DNA from: Corynebacterium sp. NML98-0116
Lineage (GTDB): Bacteria > Actinomycetota > Actinomycetes > Mycobacteriales > Mycobacteriaceae
Assembly: GCF_001767255.1 (NCBI RefSeq)
Contig: NZ_CP017639.1
Location: 1,820,875 to 1,884,874 of the forward strand
DNA: 64,000 nucleotides
Direction of reading: 5' to 3'
Shown: positions 1-11,926 of the stretch, piece after piece
Layout of the letters: every line of letters begins with the position of its first letter
Numbering within the stretch: the stretch's first letter is position 1
Position numbers and translations under genes: made by a program
Notes under the pieces: model-generated
Told to the model about the DNA's origin: nothing
The model's input: only the letters and a program-made list of their open reading frames with translations
Database searches by the model: none

Positions 1-490
1 CCGCAGCAAGCGGCAGCAACGCACCGAGGAAGAAGGAAATGAACGACGCAATGGCCGCGGACCATGGGTTCGCAAGGTCGTCCTCGTCGATGCCGTAGTG
101 CATTTCCAAGTGGGCCTTGATGGGGTCCTCGGCGGTGCGCTCCTTCGCCACCTTCAGCGCCGTCTTCGAGCTCAAACCAGACGCGACGTAGCCTGCGACC
201 AGGTGCTCGAACTCCTCGTGCGGGTCCTCCTTGTGCAGCTCAAGCTCGCGCTCAATGAAGGCGCTTTCCATATCCCGCTGGGAGGACACGGACACGTACT
301 CGCCGAGCGCCATCGACACTGCGCCACCGATCAGCGCGGCGATGCCGGCCGTAGCGATCGCGGGAACGTTCGGGGTAGCACCCGCGACGCCGACGACCAC
401 CGCGGCCGTCGAAACGATGCCATCATTCGCGCCGAGCACTGCCGCGCGCAGCTTGTTCAGCCGCTCATTCATGCCTTCAACCGCAACCAT
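1..490 (-). CDS. VIT-family (CCC1-like) membrane transporter, 5' part only
   Basis: The visible part is the N-terminal ~160 residues; the C-terminus lies beyond the left edge. Reading begins MVAVEGMNERLNKLRA and continues with ANDGIVSTAAVVVGVAGA and a GGAVSMALGEYVSVSSQRD segment. These are hallmarks of the VIT1/CCC1 family of iron/manganese membrane transporters. The stretch after the first two membrane segments is charged (ELELHKEDPHEEFEHL), as is usual for the cytoplasmic metal-binding region. Membrane helices resume at NPWSAAIASFISFFLGALL. Either the ATG at 490 or the in-frame ATG at 472 (MNERLNKL) could be the start. The second matches the usual family N-terminus but has only a poorly spaced GAAGG. 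The gene is divergent from the carboxypeptidase gene. Confidence 0.85.
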   Translation of the reverse strand, partial: MVAVEGMNERLNKLRAAVLGANDGIVSTAAVVVGVAGATPNVPAIATAGIAALIGGAVSMALGEYVSVSSQRDMESAFIERELELHKEDPHEEFEHLVAGYVASGLSSKTALKVAKERTAEDPIKAHLEMHYGIDEDDLANPWSAAIASFISFFLGALLPLAA

Positions 491-578
491 GCGCTACATC
501 GTGGCTGAAACTACACACCCGCGCAACAAAGCGCAGCCTCACCAATATCGTGGGTGACCTGGCGTACGATAGCCTGCG

Positions 579-1850
579 ATGAACACTGCAATACGCATCG
601 CAAGCGCCGTGTGCGCGCCCCTGTGCCTGACTCTCGCCCCTGCCCCGCTTGCGCAGGCGGAGGATACGACGGTCACGACCACGGTCACACCCCGCCCCGG
701 GTTTTACGACGACTACGGCAACTGGGTCCCCCCTGTCCGCCTCCATGCGCCGGACACGAACAATTGCGAGCGCTCCCTGTGGCCACCCGAGCCAGTATCG
801 ACGTCCGAGGCCCGCGAAACCGAGACGCTCCAACCACTCCCCGTAACCTACGAGGGCTCCTGCGGCATCGAGGCGCCCGAGGGATTCCATGTCGATGAGG
901 GGGTGCTCGCGTCCGCGTGGCTGGTCGCCAACCTCGATACCGGCGACGTGATTGCGATGAAGGATCCGCACGGCAGGTACAGGCCGGCCTCGATTATTAA
1001 GGTGCTGCTCGCACTCGTGGCGATTGACGAGCTGCCCCGCGAGCAGCGCGTTGTGGTCAGCGAGGAATCCGCTGGCCAGGAGGGCTCCGCCGTCGGCATC
1101 GGGGCCGGCGGCGAGTACACCGTCAACGACCTGCTACACGGCCTGCTGATGGCCTCGGGCAACGACGCCGCCCATGCGCTCGCGCAGGCGCTCGGCGGTG
1201 ACGACGCCACCCTGACGAAGATCAACGCGAAAGCCCGCGAGCTCGGCATGCTCGACACCCGCGCAACCTCCTACTCCGGGCTGGATCGGGCTGGGATGTC
1301 CACTTCGGCATGGGATATGGCGCTCGCCTACCGGGCCGCGTTTTCCAACCCGGCGTTCGCCGAAATCGCAGACACCGCCTCCTACCCCTTCCCCGGCTAT
1401 GGTGACATCCCGGGCTACGAGCTGTGGAACGACAACAAGCTCTACCTCAACGACCCAGACGGCATCGGCGGCAAGACCGGCTACACGGATGACGCGAACC
1501 ACACGTTTGTAGGCGCAGTCGACCACGACGGCGTGCGTCTGGTGGCGGTAGTGCTGGACACCACGGTGGATAAAATGCGCGCGTGGCAGCAGGCGCAGAC
1601 GCTTCTCCACGAGTCCTACGCCTACGCCTCCGAGGGCCACACCCACGTGGCGTCGCTGAACCCTGTCGAGGGAACGCCGACGACAACATCGCAGCCGACC
1701 GATACCGCTGATGAGCAGCCTGGAACAGCAAAAAGCCAGGGTGGCATTCCCTGGCTTTCCATCGCGCTCGTCGGCGGCGTGCTGGTGGTTACCGCACTCG
1801 CCGTCGCGCTTAGTTTCGCGTCAGCAAAGAAACGATCCCGACGCCAATAG
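579..1850 (+). CDS. D-alanyl-D-alanine carboxypeptidase (S11 penicillin-binding protein)
   Basis: This 423-residue exported enzyme should trim the terminal D-Ala from peptidoglycan stem peptides. It has a signal peptide (about 1-27, ending AQA-ED) and the three serine-transferase motifs in order: S138-I-I-K141, S193-G-N195 and K299-T-G301. A single membrane helix near the C-terminus is followed by a basic tail (KKRSRRQ), so the enzyme is anchored with its catalytic domain outside. A -10-like TACGAT lies 8 bases before the ATG, suggesting an mRNA with almost no leader. The last 41 bases overlap the convergent BrkB gene. Family assignment is firm; which D,D-carboxypeptidase paralogue it is cannot be told from the window. 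Confidence 0.9.
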   Translation: MNTAIRIASAVCAPLCLTLAPAPLAQAEDTTVTTTVTPRPGFYDDYGNWVPPVRLHAPDTNNCERSLWPPEPVSTSEARETETLQPLPVTYEGSCGIEAPEGFHVDEGVLASAWLVANLDTGDVIAMKDPHGRYRPASIIKVLLALVAIDELPREQRVVVSEESAGQEGSAVGIGAGGEYTVNDLLHGLLMASGNDAAHALAQALGGDDATLTKINAKARELGMLDTRATSYSGLDRAGMSTSAWDMALAYRAAFSNPAFAEIADTASYPFPGYGDIPGYELWNDNKLYLNDPDGIGGKTGYTDDANHTFVGAVDHDGVRLVAVVLDTTVDKMRAWQQAQTLLHESYAYASEGHTHVASLNPVEGTPTTTSQPTDTADEQPGTAKSQGGIPWLSIALVGGVLVVTALAVALSFASAKKRSRRQ

Positions 1851-2907
1851 CACCAATCGCGGCCCCAATGCCTAGCGCCTTGCCCGATGCCGAGGCGCTG
1901 CTAGCAGGGTCCTGGTACGCGCCCGCGCGCACATTAATGATCGCGGACTCCGGGACCTCAACCGGCTCGAGCTCCAACGACTCCTCTGTAGTTGCGGTCC
2001 AGGCAGAAACGTAGAGCACAACGCGCCAGATGAGATAGAGCACCACCATCAGCACAATCACTGGGCCGAAGATCGCGCCGGCTGGGTTGCCCGTCGCCGA
2101 GCTGACGATCACGGTTGCGAACTGCTTCACCAGCTCGAACGCGACCGCGCCGAGCAGCGCGCCCTTCAGGCCGGACTTCATCGGCACCTTCGTGCGCGGC
2201 ATGTACGTGACCATCCACCACATAACCAGGAAGTTCGCCAGCACACCGACCAACAGGCCGACGGCCCACACCACGAGGCGGGCCCCCGGGAAGTCACCGA
2301 GACCGAAGTGCTCCATCGCCTGCGAGGTCCAGGAGGATGCACCTACAGCGGTCACACCGAACGCCACGATGAAGAGCAGAATCAAACCGATCAAGCCCAA
2401 CAGGTCCGTCAGCTTCTTCACGACGAAGTTTCCACCATCATTCGCGTCAAGGTTCCACATCGCCGAAACGCCGACTCGCAGGTTGTTCATCCATCCCAAG
2501 CCGGACCAGAGGGTTGTGAGCAAACCGACACCTGCGACGGCTCCACGCTGGTCGATCGCTGCCTGTAGCAACTCGTTGACGGTCTCGCCGAGTCCCCCTT
2601 CGAGGTTCTCAGTGATTTGGCCCTGCACCTGCTGCATGATGTCCGGGCGCCCGTTCAAAAACATACCGAGGGCAGCGAACAGCAACATCGCCAGCGGGAA
2701 GAGTGACAGTACCGAGAAGTACGTAATACCTGCAGAAAGCTGGTTACCGCCCTGCGCGGAGAAACGCTCGTTCATCCGCATCAGGTGCCCGACCGCCGGA
2801 GCCTTCTTCGCAATCTCGTCCGCAGCGCCCTCTGTTTGCTGCTTCGTGGCGCGCTCAATGCCCTGCCGATCGGTGTACTCCGTCTGTGGCGACGTCGAAG
2901 TGGCCAT
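1810..2907 (-). CDS. YihY/BrkB family multi-pass membrane protein
   Basis: The product is 365 residues with six or so hydrophobic segments. Family landmarks are NQLSAGITYFSVLSLFPLAML near residue 60, the GLGETVNELLQ region, a WMNNLRVGVSAMWN segment, and late helices including VLYVSAWTATTEE. The family was once annotated as ribonuclease BN, but that name is wrong; it is an integral membrane family of uncertain transport function. I chose the ATG at 2907 rather than the GTG at 2910. A GGGAAGGGA ribosome site lies 7 bases upstream. The C-terminal coding end overlaps the convergent carboxypeptidase gene by 41 bases. Confidence 0.85.
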   Translation of the reverse strand: MATSTSPQTEYTDRQGIERATKQQTEGAADEIAKKAPAVGHLMRMNERFSAQGGNQLSAGITYFSVLSLFPLAMLLFAALGMFLNGRPDIMQQVQGQITENLEGGLGETVNELLQAAIDQRGAVAGVGLLTTLWSGLGWMNNLRVGVSAMWNLDANDGGNFVVKKLTDLLGLIGLILLFIVAFGVTAVGASSWTSQAMEHFGLGDFPGARLVVWAVGLLVGVLANFLVMWWMVTYMPRTKVPMKSGLKGALLGAVAFELVKQFATVIVSSATGNPAGAIFGPVIVLMVVLYLIWRVVLYVSAWTATTEESLELEPVEVPESAIINVRAGAYQDPASSASASGKALGIGAAIGAIGVGIVSLLTRN

Positions 2908-2988
2908 CACAGTCCCTTCCCTACTTCTGGTTTGTTACGTTAAGCACACCATCGTAGCGGAAAGGTCCACCATCTAGCCACCGAATTG

Positions 2989-4002
<1,014 letters not shown>

Positions 4003-4039
4003 CTACTGTAGACCGGAACGTGCGCGTGCGGTACCTGCC

Positions 4040-4828
4040 CTATTCTTTTTCCTCTTTGTCGGTCTTATTGTTTGGCCGCGGGTCGGTTCGGCGCATGCGC
4101 TTGATGCCGCGGTAGACCTGGCGCGCCCCCGGCACCATCCGCGCTCGCCGGTAGAAGTAAGAGGTCAGCGCGTACTTCGGGTCGATCTCGGCGACGCGCT
4201 CGTCGTCGTACACATAGACCGGCAGTGACCAGCCACGCTTCAGGGAAACCAGGCGGATACCCAGCACGAGCAGCACGGTAACAATGACGTTGACCCACTC
4301 CGGGACCCTCGCCATCATCATGAGCCACCACGCCACGGTGCCAATCACCGCCGCCGACGCATACAGCTCTTTCCGGAACACCAGCGGCACACGATCGGAG
4401 AGGACGTCGCGAATGATACCGCCGGACACACCGGTGGTGATGGCGGCCACGCAGGCAATGATGAACCCGTGGCCGTTCTCAATCGCGATTCGAATACCAA
4501 CAACAACGAACGCGGCGAGCCCGATGGCGTCGGCAACTAAGAAGCCGCGACGCAGCTGGTGCATCAGCCAACTAATGCGGACAGTCAGTACGGAAGCAAC
4601 TACGACGAGCAGCAGATACTCGGGTTTTTCCACCCACACCATCGGGTAAATCCCCAGCAGCAGGTTGCGCACCGTGCCGCCGCCGAGCGCGGTCAACGCG
4701 CCGAGGGTGATGACCCCGAAGAGGTCCATGCGCATGCGGCCCGCGGAGACAGCCGCGGTCATGGCCTCTGCGACGATACCGATGATGAACAGCGCGGTGA
4801 TGAGCTGATCGGTGCTGACTGCGTCCAT
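4040..4828 (-). CDS. TRIC-family (UPF0126) membrane cation channel homologue
   Basis: The 262-residue product begins MDAVSTDQLITALFIIGIVAEAMTA and carries two copies of a three-helix unit. Each unit has the family glycine motif: ALGGGTVRN in the first and GVSGGIIRDV in the second. This matches the bacterial TRIC/YadS-like family, of which some members are trimeric cation channels. A soluble basic C-terminal tail of about 60 residues follows (YFYRRARMVPG...RTDPRPNNK). The reading frame is open upstream through xth, but the start at 4828 is the first one that gives a family-like N-terminus. It lies 1 base after the xth stop codon, so the two are an operon. Confidence 0.85.
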   Translation of the reverse strand: MDAVSTDQLITALFIIGIVAEAMTAAVSAGRMRMDLFGVITLGALTALGGGTVRNLLLGIYPMVWVEKPEYLLLVVVASVLTVRISWLMHQLRRGFLVADAIGLAAFVVVGIRIAIENGHGFIIACVAAITTGVSGGIIRDVLSDRVPLVFRKELYASAAVIGTVAWWLMMMARVPEWVNVIVTVLLVLGIRLVSLKRGWSLPVYVYDDERVAEIDPKYALTSYFYRRARMVPGARQVYRGIKRMRRTDPRPNNKTDKEEKE

Positions 4829-4829
4829 A

Positions 4830-5753
4830 TTAAATGTCGTACTCCACGATGAGTGGGGAGTGATCCGACCAGCGCTGCTCAACCGTAGGCGCCTTCTCCA
4901 CCCAGCTGCGCTGCGCGCGCTCGAGCATGGACTCCGTTGCGGCCTGGTAGTCGATGCGCCAGCCGGCGTCGTTGTTAAACGCCTGGCCACGGTAGGTCCA
5001 CCATGTGTACGGCGCGTCCTCGGGCTGCAAGCGGCGTGCGACGTCGAACCACTGCGGGTTGTCATTCGCTTGTCGACGCCCCTCCGACTCATACTCCACC
5101 GCCCCAGCCCACCGGCTTGCCTCCTTGTCTTCGAGGTCCTGCGCGGCGTCATCCGGGAACGCACCGAAGACGGAGTCCATGAACGCGCGCTCGTCGGGCA
5201 GGAAGCCGGACTTCTTCCGGTTCGTCTTCCAGTTCTTGAGGTCTTCGCGGCGGTGACAGATGTTCCAGTCGCCTGCGATCACCATGTCGGGGTACTTCGC
5301 GGGCAGCTCCTCGAGCACCGGACCGAACTGGTCGAAGAAGCGGTACTTCTCGTCCTGTTTCGCCGTCTCCGCGGCGCCCGACGGCAGGTAGAGCGACGCC
5401 ACCCGCACGCCACTTTCGAGGGTCGCCGCGATGAAACGCCCCGCATCCTCGAAGCCCGGGATGCCAACGCTTACCTCAGATAGGGGGGTTCTTGAGAGAA
5501 TTCCCACACCCGCGCGGCCTTTCGCGCCCGGAGTTTCCGCCGGGGCGACAGCGAGATACCACCCTTGCTCAAGCGCAGGCGCCAGCGCGAGCTCGGTTTG
5601 TTGCTGCGTTGCCCGCACCTCTTGCATCAGCACGACGTCGACAGACGAGGCGTCGAGCCATGCGTGCATCCCGTGATTGAGCTCGTTGCGAACCTTCGTT
5701 GCCGCGCGGATTCCGTTGACGTTGACCGAAGCAATGCTTAAAACCATGCCCAT
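4830..5753 (-). CDS. xth: Exodeoxyribonuclease III / AP endonuclease
   Basis: This 307-residue enzyme of the exonuclease-endonuclease-phosphatase family cuts DNA at abasic sites and trims 3' ends in base-excision repair. Visible motifs are SVNVNGIRAA at the N-terminus, VLMQEVRA (metal-binding Glu), the YLPSG region, AGDWNICH (catalytic Asp/Asn) and WSDHSPLIVEYDI at the C-terminus (catalytic Asp-His). The first ATG (MGMVLSIA) has a GGAAAGG ribosome site 7 bases upstream, so it is preferred over the second ATG. The TRIC-like gene follows 1 base after the stop. Corynebacterial enzymes of this length are normal. Confidence 0.92.
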   Translation of the reverse strand: MGMVLSIASVNVNGIRAATKVRNELNHGMHAWLDASSVDVVLMQEVRATQQQTELALAPALEQGWYLAVAPAETPGAKGRAGVGILSRTPLSEVSVGIPGFEDAGRFIAATLESGVRVASLYLPSGAAETAKQDEKYRFFDQFGPVLEELPAKYPDMVIAGDWNICHRREDLKNWKTNRKKSGFLPDERAFMDSVFGAFPDDAAQDLEDKEASRWAGAVEYESEGRRQANDNPQWFDVARRLQPEDAPYTWWTYRGQAFNNDAGWRIDYQAATESMLERAQRSWVEKAPTVEQRWSDHSPLIVEYDI

Positions 5754-5817
5754 GACCCTACCTTTCCCCGCTAATACAAGACACGCGGTATGTAAAAGCT
5801 GTACGCTGTGGGTTTAG

Positions 5818-8064
<2,247 letters not shown>

Positions 8065-8081
8065 ACCCTCGGTTTGATCGG

Positions 8082-8122
8082 CCCCGGTTGCTGCGTTTTC
8101 GCGGCGGCCGGGGTTTCGTTTA
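8082..8122 (+). terminator. Rho-independent terminator after icd
   Basis: CCCCGG at 8082-8087 pairs with CCGGGG at 8108-8113, with further partial pairing (TTGC...GCGG) inside. The stem is followed by TTTCGTTT. It begins 18 bases after the icd stop codon. Confidence 0.7.
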
Positions 8123-8160
8123 CGGTTCTTGACCTGGCGCCCAGGATGGTACCTCTACGT

Positions 8161-8243
8161 GGTAACCAGAGGATGGTAATCAGCCGAGTAACTGGGCCGA
8201 CGGCGATCACCTCTACTCGGCTGATTACCGTCCTCTGGTTACC
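8161..8243. repeat. Long near-perfect inverted repeat (30-bp arms, 23-nt loop)
   Basis: The arm at 8161-8190 is the reverse complement of 8214-8243 with a single mismatch. Each arm also contains two tandem copies of a related unit (GAGGAYGGTAAYCA on the reverse strand). A further partial copy, AGGATGGTACC, lies at 8142-8152. It sits between the convergent ends of icd and the DUF559-like gene. It has no T-run, so it is not a standard terminator, though it would form a strong hairpin in RNA from either side. It could also be a small dispersed repeat. Confidence 0.8.
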
Positions 8244-8294
8244 ATCCTCGGCAAAGAGCGGGCTGCGGGTGTGGTGGCGTCGAGAAGCAGGTAC

Positions 8295-9230
8295 TCACCC
8301 GAGGGCTGCCCGGCGGCCAGCGATGGTGTCGCGGACCTCGCGGATGAACTGATCGGGGTACCGACGCAAGAAAGACGGCGGGTAACGCAGGAAGACGTAG
8401 CCCCTGTTAGCGATCATCTTCTGTCGCTCGAACTCTTCCTGCCGCGCGCGTTCGGCGTTGGGTCCCTGGTATTTCACGTTGCCGTCGATCTCGATGAGCA
8501 GCCAGCCGTCGACGCAGAGGTCCGCGTAGCGTCCAGCCACTTCGTACTGCGTAAACAAAGGGCCGATCCCCGCCCGGATCAGCAGAGCGCGTGCGAAAGA
8601 TTCGTAGGGCGAACCGGAATCCGCGACACAGTGCCGGATGCACTCCCGGACCACGGCAACGCCCTTTAGCCTGCCAAGTTGGGATGCCTCCCGTTCAAGA
8701 AGTTCAAACGTAAACCCACTACACCGAAGGTAGTCGGCAGCGACGAGCCCTTCGACGAAGCCGTAATGGCGGGCGATGTCAGCAAACGTTCGGAAACCGT
8801 TAGTAACCCGGTGGCCGTCGCGCAACGAGATTTCGTTGCTACGCAGCACCATGCGCCGAAACATTATCCCCTCCCGGTTTCGGCGAGATGGCGGGCTCCC
8901 CCTCGAAAGCAGACACAGTTCGACGGGTTCTTCCGTCGTACTAATCACCCAAATGCCGTGCATGCGCGCGGCCGATCTTCCGACCAACACCGCTTCCCTG
9001 CTCATCATCGCAGCAGCTTCGACGCGCAGCCACTGACGTTCGTGGAACCTCAGCGCTTTCCATCCCGTCTCTGCATACACAATGCTCGTGTCGAGCACCC
9101 GATATGGCCCTCGGAGTTTGTCGAGTTCCTTGTGGGAAAGAACCCGCTTGTCCACAATCCCCCGCCGTAGCTCTTCCTTCCGTTCCTCCCACCGTTGCCG
9201 TTGTGCCTTATGTGCTCTGTCAATCCCCAT
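8295..9230 (-). CDS. DUF559-like nuclease-fold protein with N-terminal helical domain
   Basis: The product is 311 residues if started at MGIDRAHKAQRQRWEERKEE. The C-terminal third looks like a Vsr/DUF559-type PD-(D/E)xK fold. SPYESFARALLIRAG supplies the first acidic residue, EVAGRYADLCVDGWLLIEIDGNVK supplies D...ExK-like residues, and RQKMIANRGYVFLRYPP follows. The N-terminal ~180 residues contain VLVGRSAARMHGIWV, reminiscent of the AbiEi-like antitoxin/regulator domain often joined to DUF559, but I am less sure of that. No ribosome site is clear, so the start is uncertain. In-frame codons reach 9344, but a TTGACA promoter-like hexamer lies there. No partner toxin is visible nearby. Confidence 0.65.
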   Translation of the reverse strand: MGIDRAHKAQRQRWEERKEELRRGIVDKRVLSHKELDKLRGPYRVLDTSIVYAETGWKALRFHERQWLRVEAAAMMSREAVLVGRSAARMHGIWVISTTEEPVELCLLSRGSPPSRRNREGIMFRRMVLRSNEISLRDGHRVTNGFRTFADIARHYGFVEGLVAADYLRCSGFTFELLEREASQLGRLKGVAVVRECIRHCVADSGSPYESFARALLIRAGIGPLFTQYEVAGRYADLCVDGWLLIEIDGNVKYQGPNAERARQEEFERQKMIANRGYVFLRYPPSFLRRYPDQFIREVRDTIAGRRAALG

Positions 9231-9452
9231 GTCTGTTCTGACGGCGAAAACCCGGCACCGGTTCCCTCCCGTCGCCGAAGGCCTACCCCGCGTTGCGCGA
9301 CGCGAAGGTTCACGAACGTACATCACCGTCACTATTGTCAACATGGTTGAACCAGCAAGTTGGCATGACTACCGCCCGGGGTGAGCGTGACGCTGGACGC
9401 TCTTCACTATTCTATTTATATTCACATATATCGCCTGGTTAAACAGTATTGC

Positions 9453-9468
9453 TAGACAGCTTGGTTCA
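9453..9468. promoter_or_regulatory. McbR-type operator upstream of metY
   Basis: TAGAC-N6-GTTCA matches 8 of 10 defined positions of the corynebacterial McbR consensus TAGAC-N6-GTCTA. It overlaps the -35 hexamer of metY, which fits repression. In C. glutamicum metY is a known McbR target. Confidence 0.6.
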
Positions 9469-9493
9469 CACGAAACCTACCAAGCGTTACATT
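9465..9493 (+). promoter_or_regulatory. metY promoter (leaderless)
   Basis: TTCACA at 9465-9470, a 17-base spacer and TACATT at 9488-9493 form a good promoter. The -10 ends 7 bases before the metY ATG, so transcription should begin at or next to the start codon. Confidence 0.65.
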
Positions 9494-9500
9494 GTTCCCC

Positions 9501-10823
9501 ATGACTCAATACGACAACAGCAATACGAAAGATTGGTCCTTCAACACCCGCACCATCCACGCCGGACAGGCAGTGGACAGCGACTACGGGGCCCGCAACC
9601 AACCCATCTACATGACCACCTCCTACGTGTTCGACAACGCTCAGCACGCAGCAGACCGCTTCAACCTCTCCAACCCAGGCCCGATCTACACTCGCCTGAC
9701 CAACCCGACCCAGCAAGCGCTCGAAGACCGCATCGCGGACCTCGAGGGTGGCGTCGCAGCTACCGCATTCGCCTCTGGCATGGCTGCAGAGACCGCCGCC
9801 ATCACGAACCTGGCGTCGGCAGGTGACCACATCGTCACCTCGCCTCGCATCTACGGCGGCACCGAGACCCTGTTCCAGGTGACGCTGCCACGCCTCGGCA
9901 TCGACGTCACGTTCGTGGACAACCCTGACGATCCAGAGAGCTGGCAGGCGGCTGTCCAGCCGAACACGAAGGCGTTCTACGGCGAGACCTTCGGCAACCC
10001 GATCGCCGACGTCCTCGACATCCCGACCGTCGCGGAGGTCGCGCACCGCAACCAGGTGCCACTGATTATTGACAACACCATGGCCACCGCCGCCTTGGTC
10101 CGCCCACTGGAGCTCGGTGCAGACATTGTCGTCGCTTCCACTACGAAGTTCTACACGGGCAACGGCGCAGCTATCGGCGGCGTCCTCGTCGACGGCGGCA
10201 AGTTCGACTGGACCGTCGAGCGCGACGGCAAACCGGTCTTCCCGTACTTCGTCACCCCGGATCCGGCGTACCACGGCCTGAAGTACGCGGACCTCGGTGC
10301 ACCGGCCTTCGCGCTGAAGGCCCGCGCCGGCATCCTGCGCGACACCGGCGCTGCAATCTCCCCGTTCAACGCGTGGGTTGCGCTGCAGGGACTGGACACG
10401 CTCAGCCTGCGCGTGGAGCGCCACAACGAGAACGCACTGAAGGTGGCAAAGTTCCTCAGCGAGCACGACAAGGTAGCCAAGGTGAACTTCGCCGGCATCG
10501 AGTCCTCCCCGTACTACGCGGTCAAGGAGAAGCTCGGCCTGCGCTACACCGGCTCGGTCCTCTCGTTCGAAATCGCAGGCGACAAGGACGACCACACCAA
10601 CGCCTGGAAGTTTATCGACGCCCTCAAGCTGCACTCGAACCTGGCGAACATCGGCGACGTCCGCTCCCTGGTGGTTCACCCGGCCACGACGACGCACTCC
10701 CAGTCGGACGCGGAGGGCCTGGCACGCGCCGGCATCTCCCAGGCAACCATCCGCCTGAGCGTCGGTATCGAAGACGCCGACGACATCATTGCGGACCTCG
10801 AGCGCGGATTCGCAGCGATCTAA
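9501..10823 (+). CDS. metY: O-acetylhomoserine sulfhydrylase
   Basis: This 440-residue PLP enzyme of the Cys/Met metabolism family joins sulfide to O-acetylhomoserine, giving homocysteine (direct sulfhydrylation). The signatures are RTIHAGQAVDSDYGARNQPIY near the start, ATAFASGMAAE, and the PLP lysine K216 in ASTTKFYTGNG. The C-terminal HPATTTHSQ and GIEDADDIIADL are typical. The ATG at 9501 is chosen from its leaderless promoter and family start; there is no ribosome site. It is followed after one base by metX, which makes its substrate. The McbR-type site upstream predicts repression when methionine-derived S-adenosylhomocysteine is plentiful. Confidence 0.95.
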   Translation: MTQYDNSNTKDWSFNTRTIHAGQAVDSDYGARNQPIYMTTSYVFDNAQHAADRFNLSNPGPIYTRLTNPTQQALEDRIADLEGGVAATAFASGMAAETAAITNLASAGDHIVTSPRIYGGTETLFQVTLPRLGIDVTFVDNPDDPESWQAAVQPNTKAFYGETFGNPIADVLDIPTVAEVAHRNQVPLIIDNTMATAALVRPLELGADIVVASTTKFYTGNGAAIGGVLVDGGKFDWTVERDGKPVFPYFVTPDPAYHGLKYADLGAPAFALKARAGILRDTGAAISPFNAWVALQGLDTLSLRVERHNENALKVAKFLSEHDKVAKVNFAGIESSPYYAVKEKLGLRYTGSVLSFEIAGDKDDHTNAWKFIDALKLHSNLANIGDVRSLVVHPATTTHSQSDAEGLARAGISQATIRLSVGIEDADDIIADLERGFAAI

Positions 10824-10824
10824 C

Positions 10825-11919
10825 ATGCCCAACCTGGCGCCTGAAGGCGAGCTGCAGATAGTCCCGATTGGCGACTTCACCACAGAGGCCGGAGCCACTA
10901 TCCAGGACGCCCACATCGCGTACCAGCGGTGGGGGCAGTTCCGGGGTGACCCGAAGGGCGACAACAACATCCTTGTTGTTGAGCACGCCTTAACCGGGGA
11001 CTCCAACGCCGCTGAGTGGTGGGGCGGGGCGATCGGCCCCGGCAAAGCACTCGACACCGACACTTGGTGCGTGATCTGCACCAACGTGATCGGGTCCTGC
11101 TACGGCTCGACTGGCCCTGCGAGCACGCATCCCGACGGCGCCGCATGGGGGTCGCGCTTCCCCGCACTTTCAGTCCGCGACCAGGTCCGCGCCGAACGCA
11201 CCTTGTTCACCCAGCTCGGTATCCACCGTGTGCATGCCATCATGGGAGGCTCCATGGGCGGGGCGCGCACCCTGGAGTGGACGCTGCTTTACCCCGAATC
11301 TGTCGGCTACGCCTGCGTCATGGCGGTCTCCGCGCGCGCAAGCGCCTGGCAGATCGGCATCCAGGAGGCTCAGATTTACGCCATCGTGCGCGACCCCAAC
11401 TGGCACGGCGGCGACTACTACTCCACCGGCACCTCCCCCGATGAGGGACTGGCTGCCGCCCGGCGCATCGCACACCTCACCTACCGCGGTGAGCTCGAAA
11501 TCGACGAGCGCTTCGGCACCAGCGCCCAAGAAGGCGAAAACCCACTCGGCCCCTACCGCGAGCACGACCAGCGCTTCGCTGTGCAAAGCTACCTGGACTA
11601 CCAGGGGCAGAAGCTCGTCAAGCGTTTCGACGCCGGCGCCTACGTCACACTCACTGAAGCCATGAACCGCCACGACATCGGTCGCGGTCGCGGAGGCCTG
11701 AACAAGGCGCTGCACTCGTCGACGGTGCCGACGATGATTGTGGGCGTCGATACGGATATTTTGTACCCCTACCACCAGCAGGAACACATGTCCCGCAACC
11801 TGGGGAACCTGCTGGGGATGCACAAGCTGTCATCCCCGGTTGGCCACGACGCGTTTCTCGTCGAGGCCCGCCAGATGGACAACATCTTGCGCAACTTCAT
11901 CGCGCTGACCAGCGCGTAA
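10825..11919 (+). CDS. metX: Homoserine O-acetyltransferase
   Basis: The 364-residue alpha/beta-hydrolase-fold enzyme transfers acetyl from acetyl-CoA to homoserine, the first committed step of methionine synthesis. The nucleophile is S143 in MGGSMGGARTLEW. The acid is in GVDTDILYPY, and the base is H341 in SPVGHDAFLVE. A conserved early stretch VVEHALTGDSNAAEWW fits the family. The start MPNLAPEGELQIV lies one base after the metY stop, so translation is likely coupled. The gene ends 7 bases from the convergent DUF3017 gene, with no terminator between them. Confidence 0.95.
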   Translation: MPNLAPEGELQIVPIGDFTTEAGATIQDAHIAYQRWGQFRGDPKGDNNILVVEHALTGDSNAAEWWGGAIGPGKALDTDTWCVICTNVIGSCYGSTGPASTHPDGAAWGSRFPALSVRDQVRAERTLFTQLGIHRVHAIMGGSMGGARTLEWTLLYPESVGYACVMAVSARASAWQIGIQEAQIYAIVRDPNWHGGDYYSTGTSPDEGLAAARRIAHLTYRGELEIDERFGTSAQEGENPLGPYREHDQRFAVQSYLDYQGQKLVKRFDAGAYVTLTEAMNRHDIGRGRGGLNKALHSSTVPTMIVGVDTDILYPYHQQEHMSRNLGNLLGMHKLSSPVGHDAFLVEARQMDNILRNFIALTSA

Positions 11920-11926
11920 GATCCCT

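Noticed and set aside
9470..9500. SAM riboswitch before metY
   Set aside because: The predicted transcript starts at the metY start codon, so there is no leader to hold a riboswitch, and no aptamer-like hairpins are seen.
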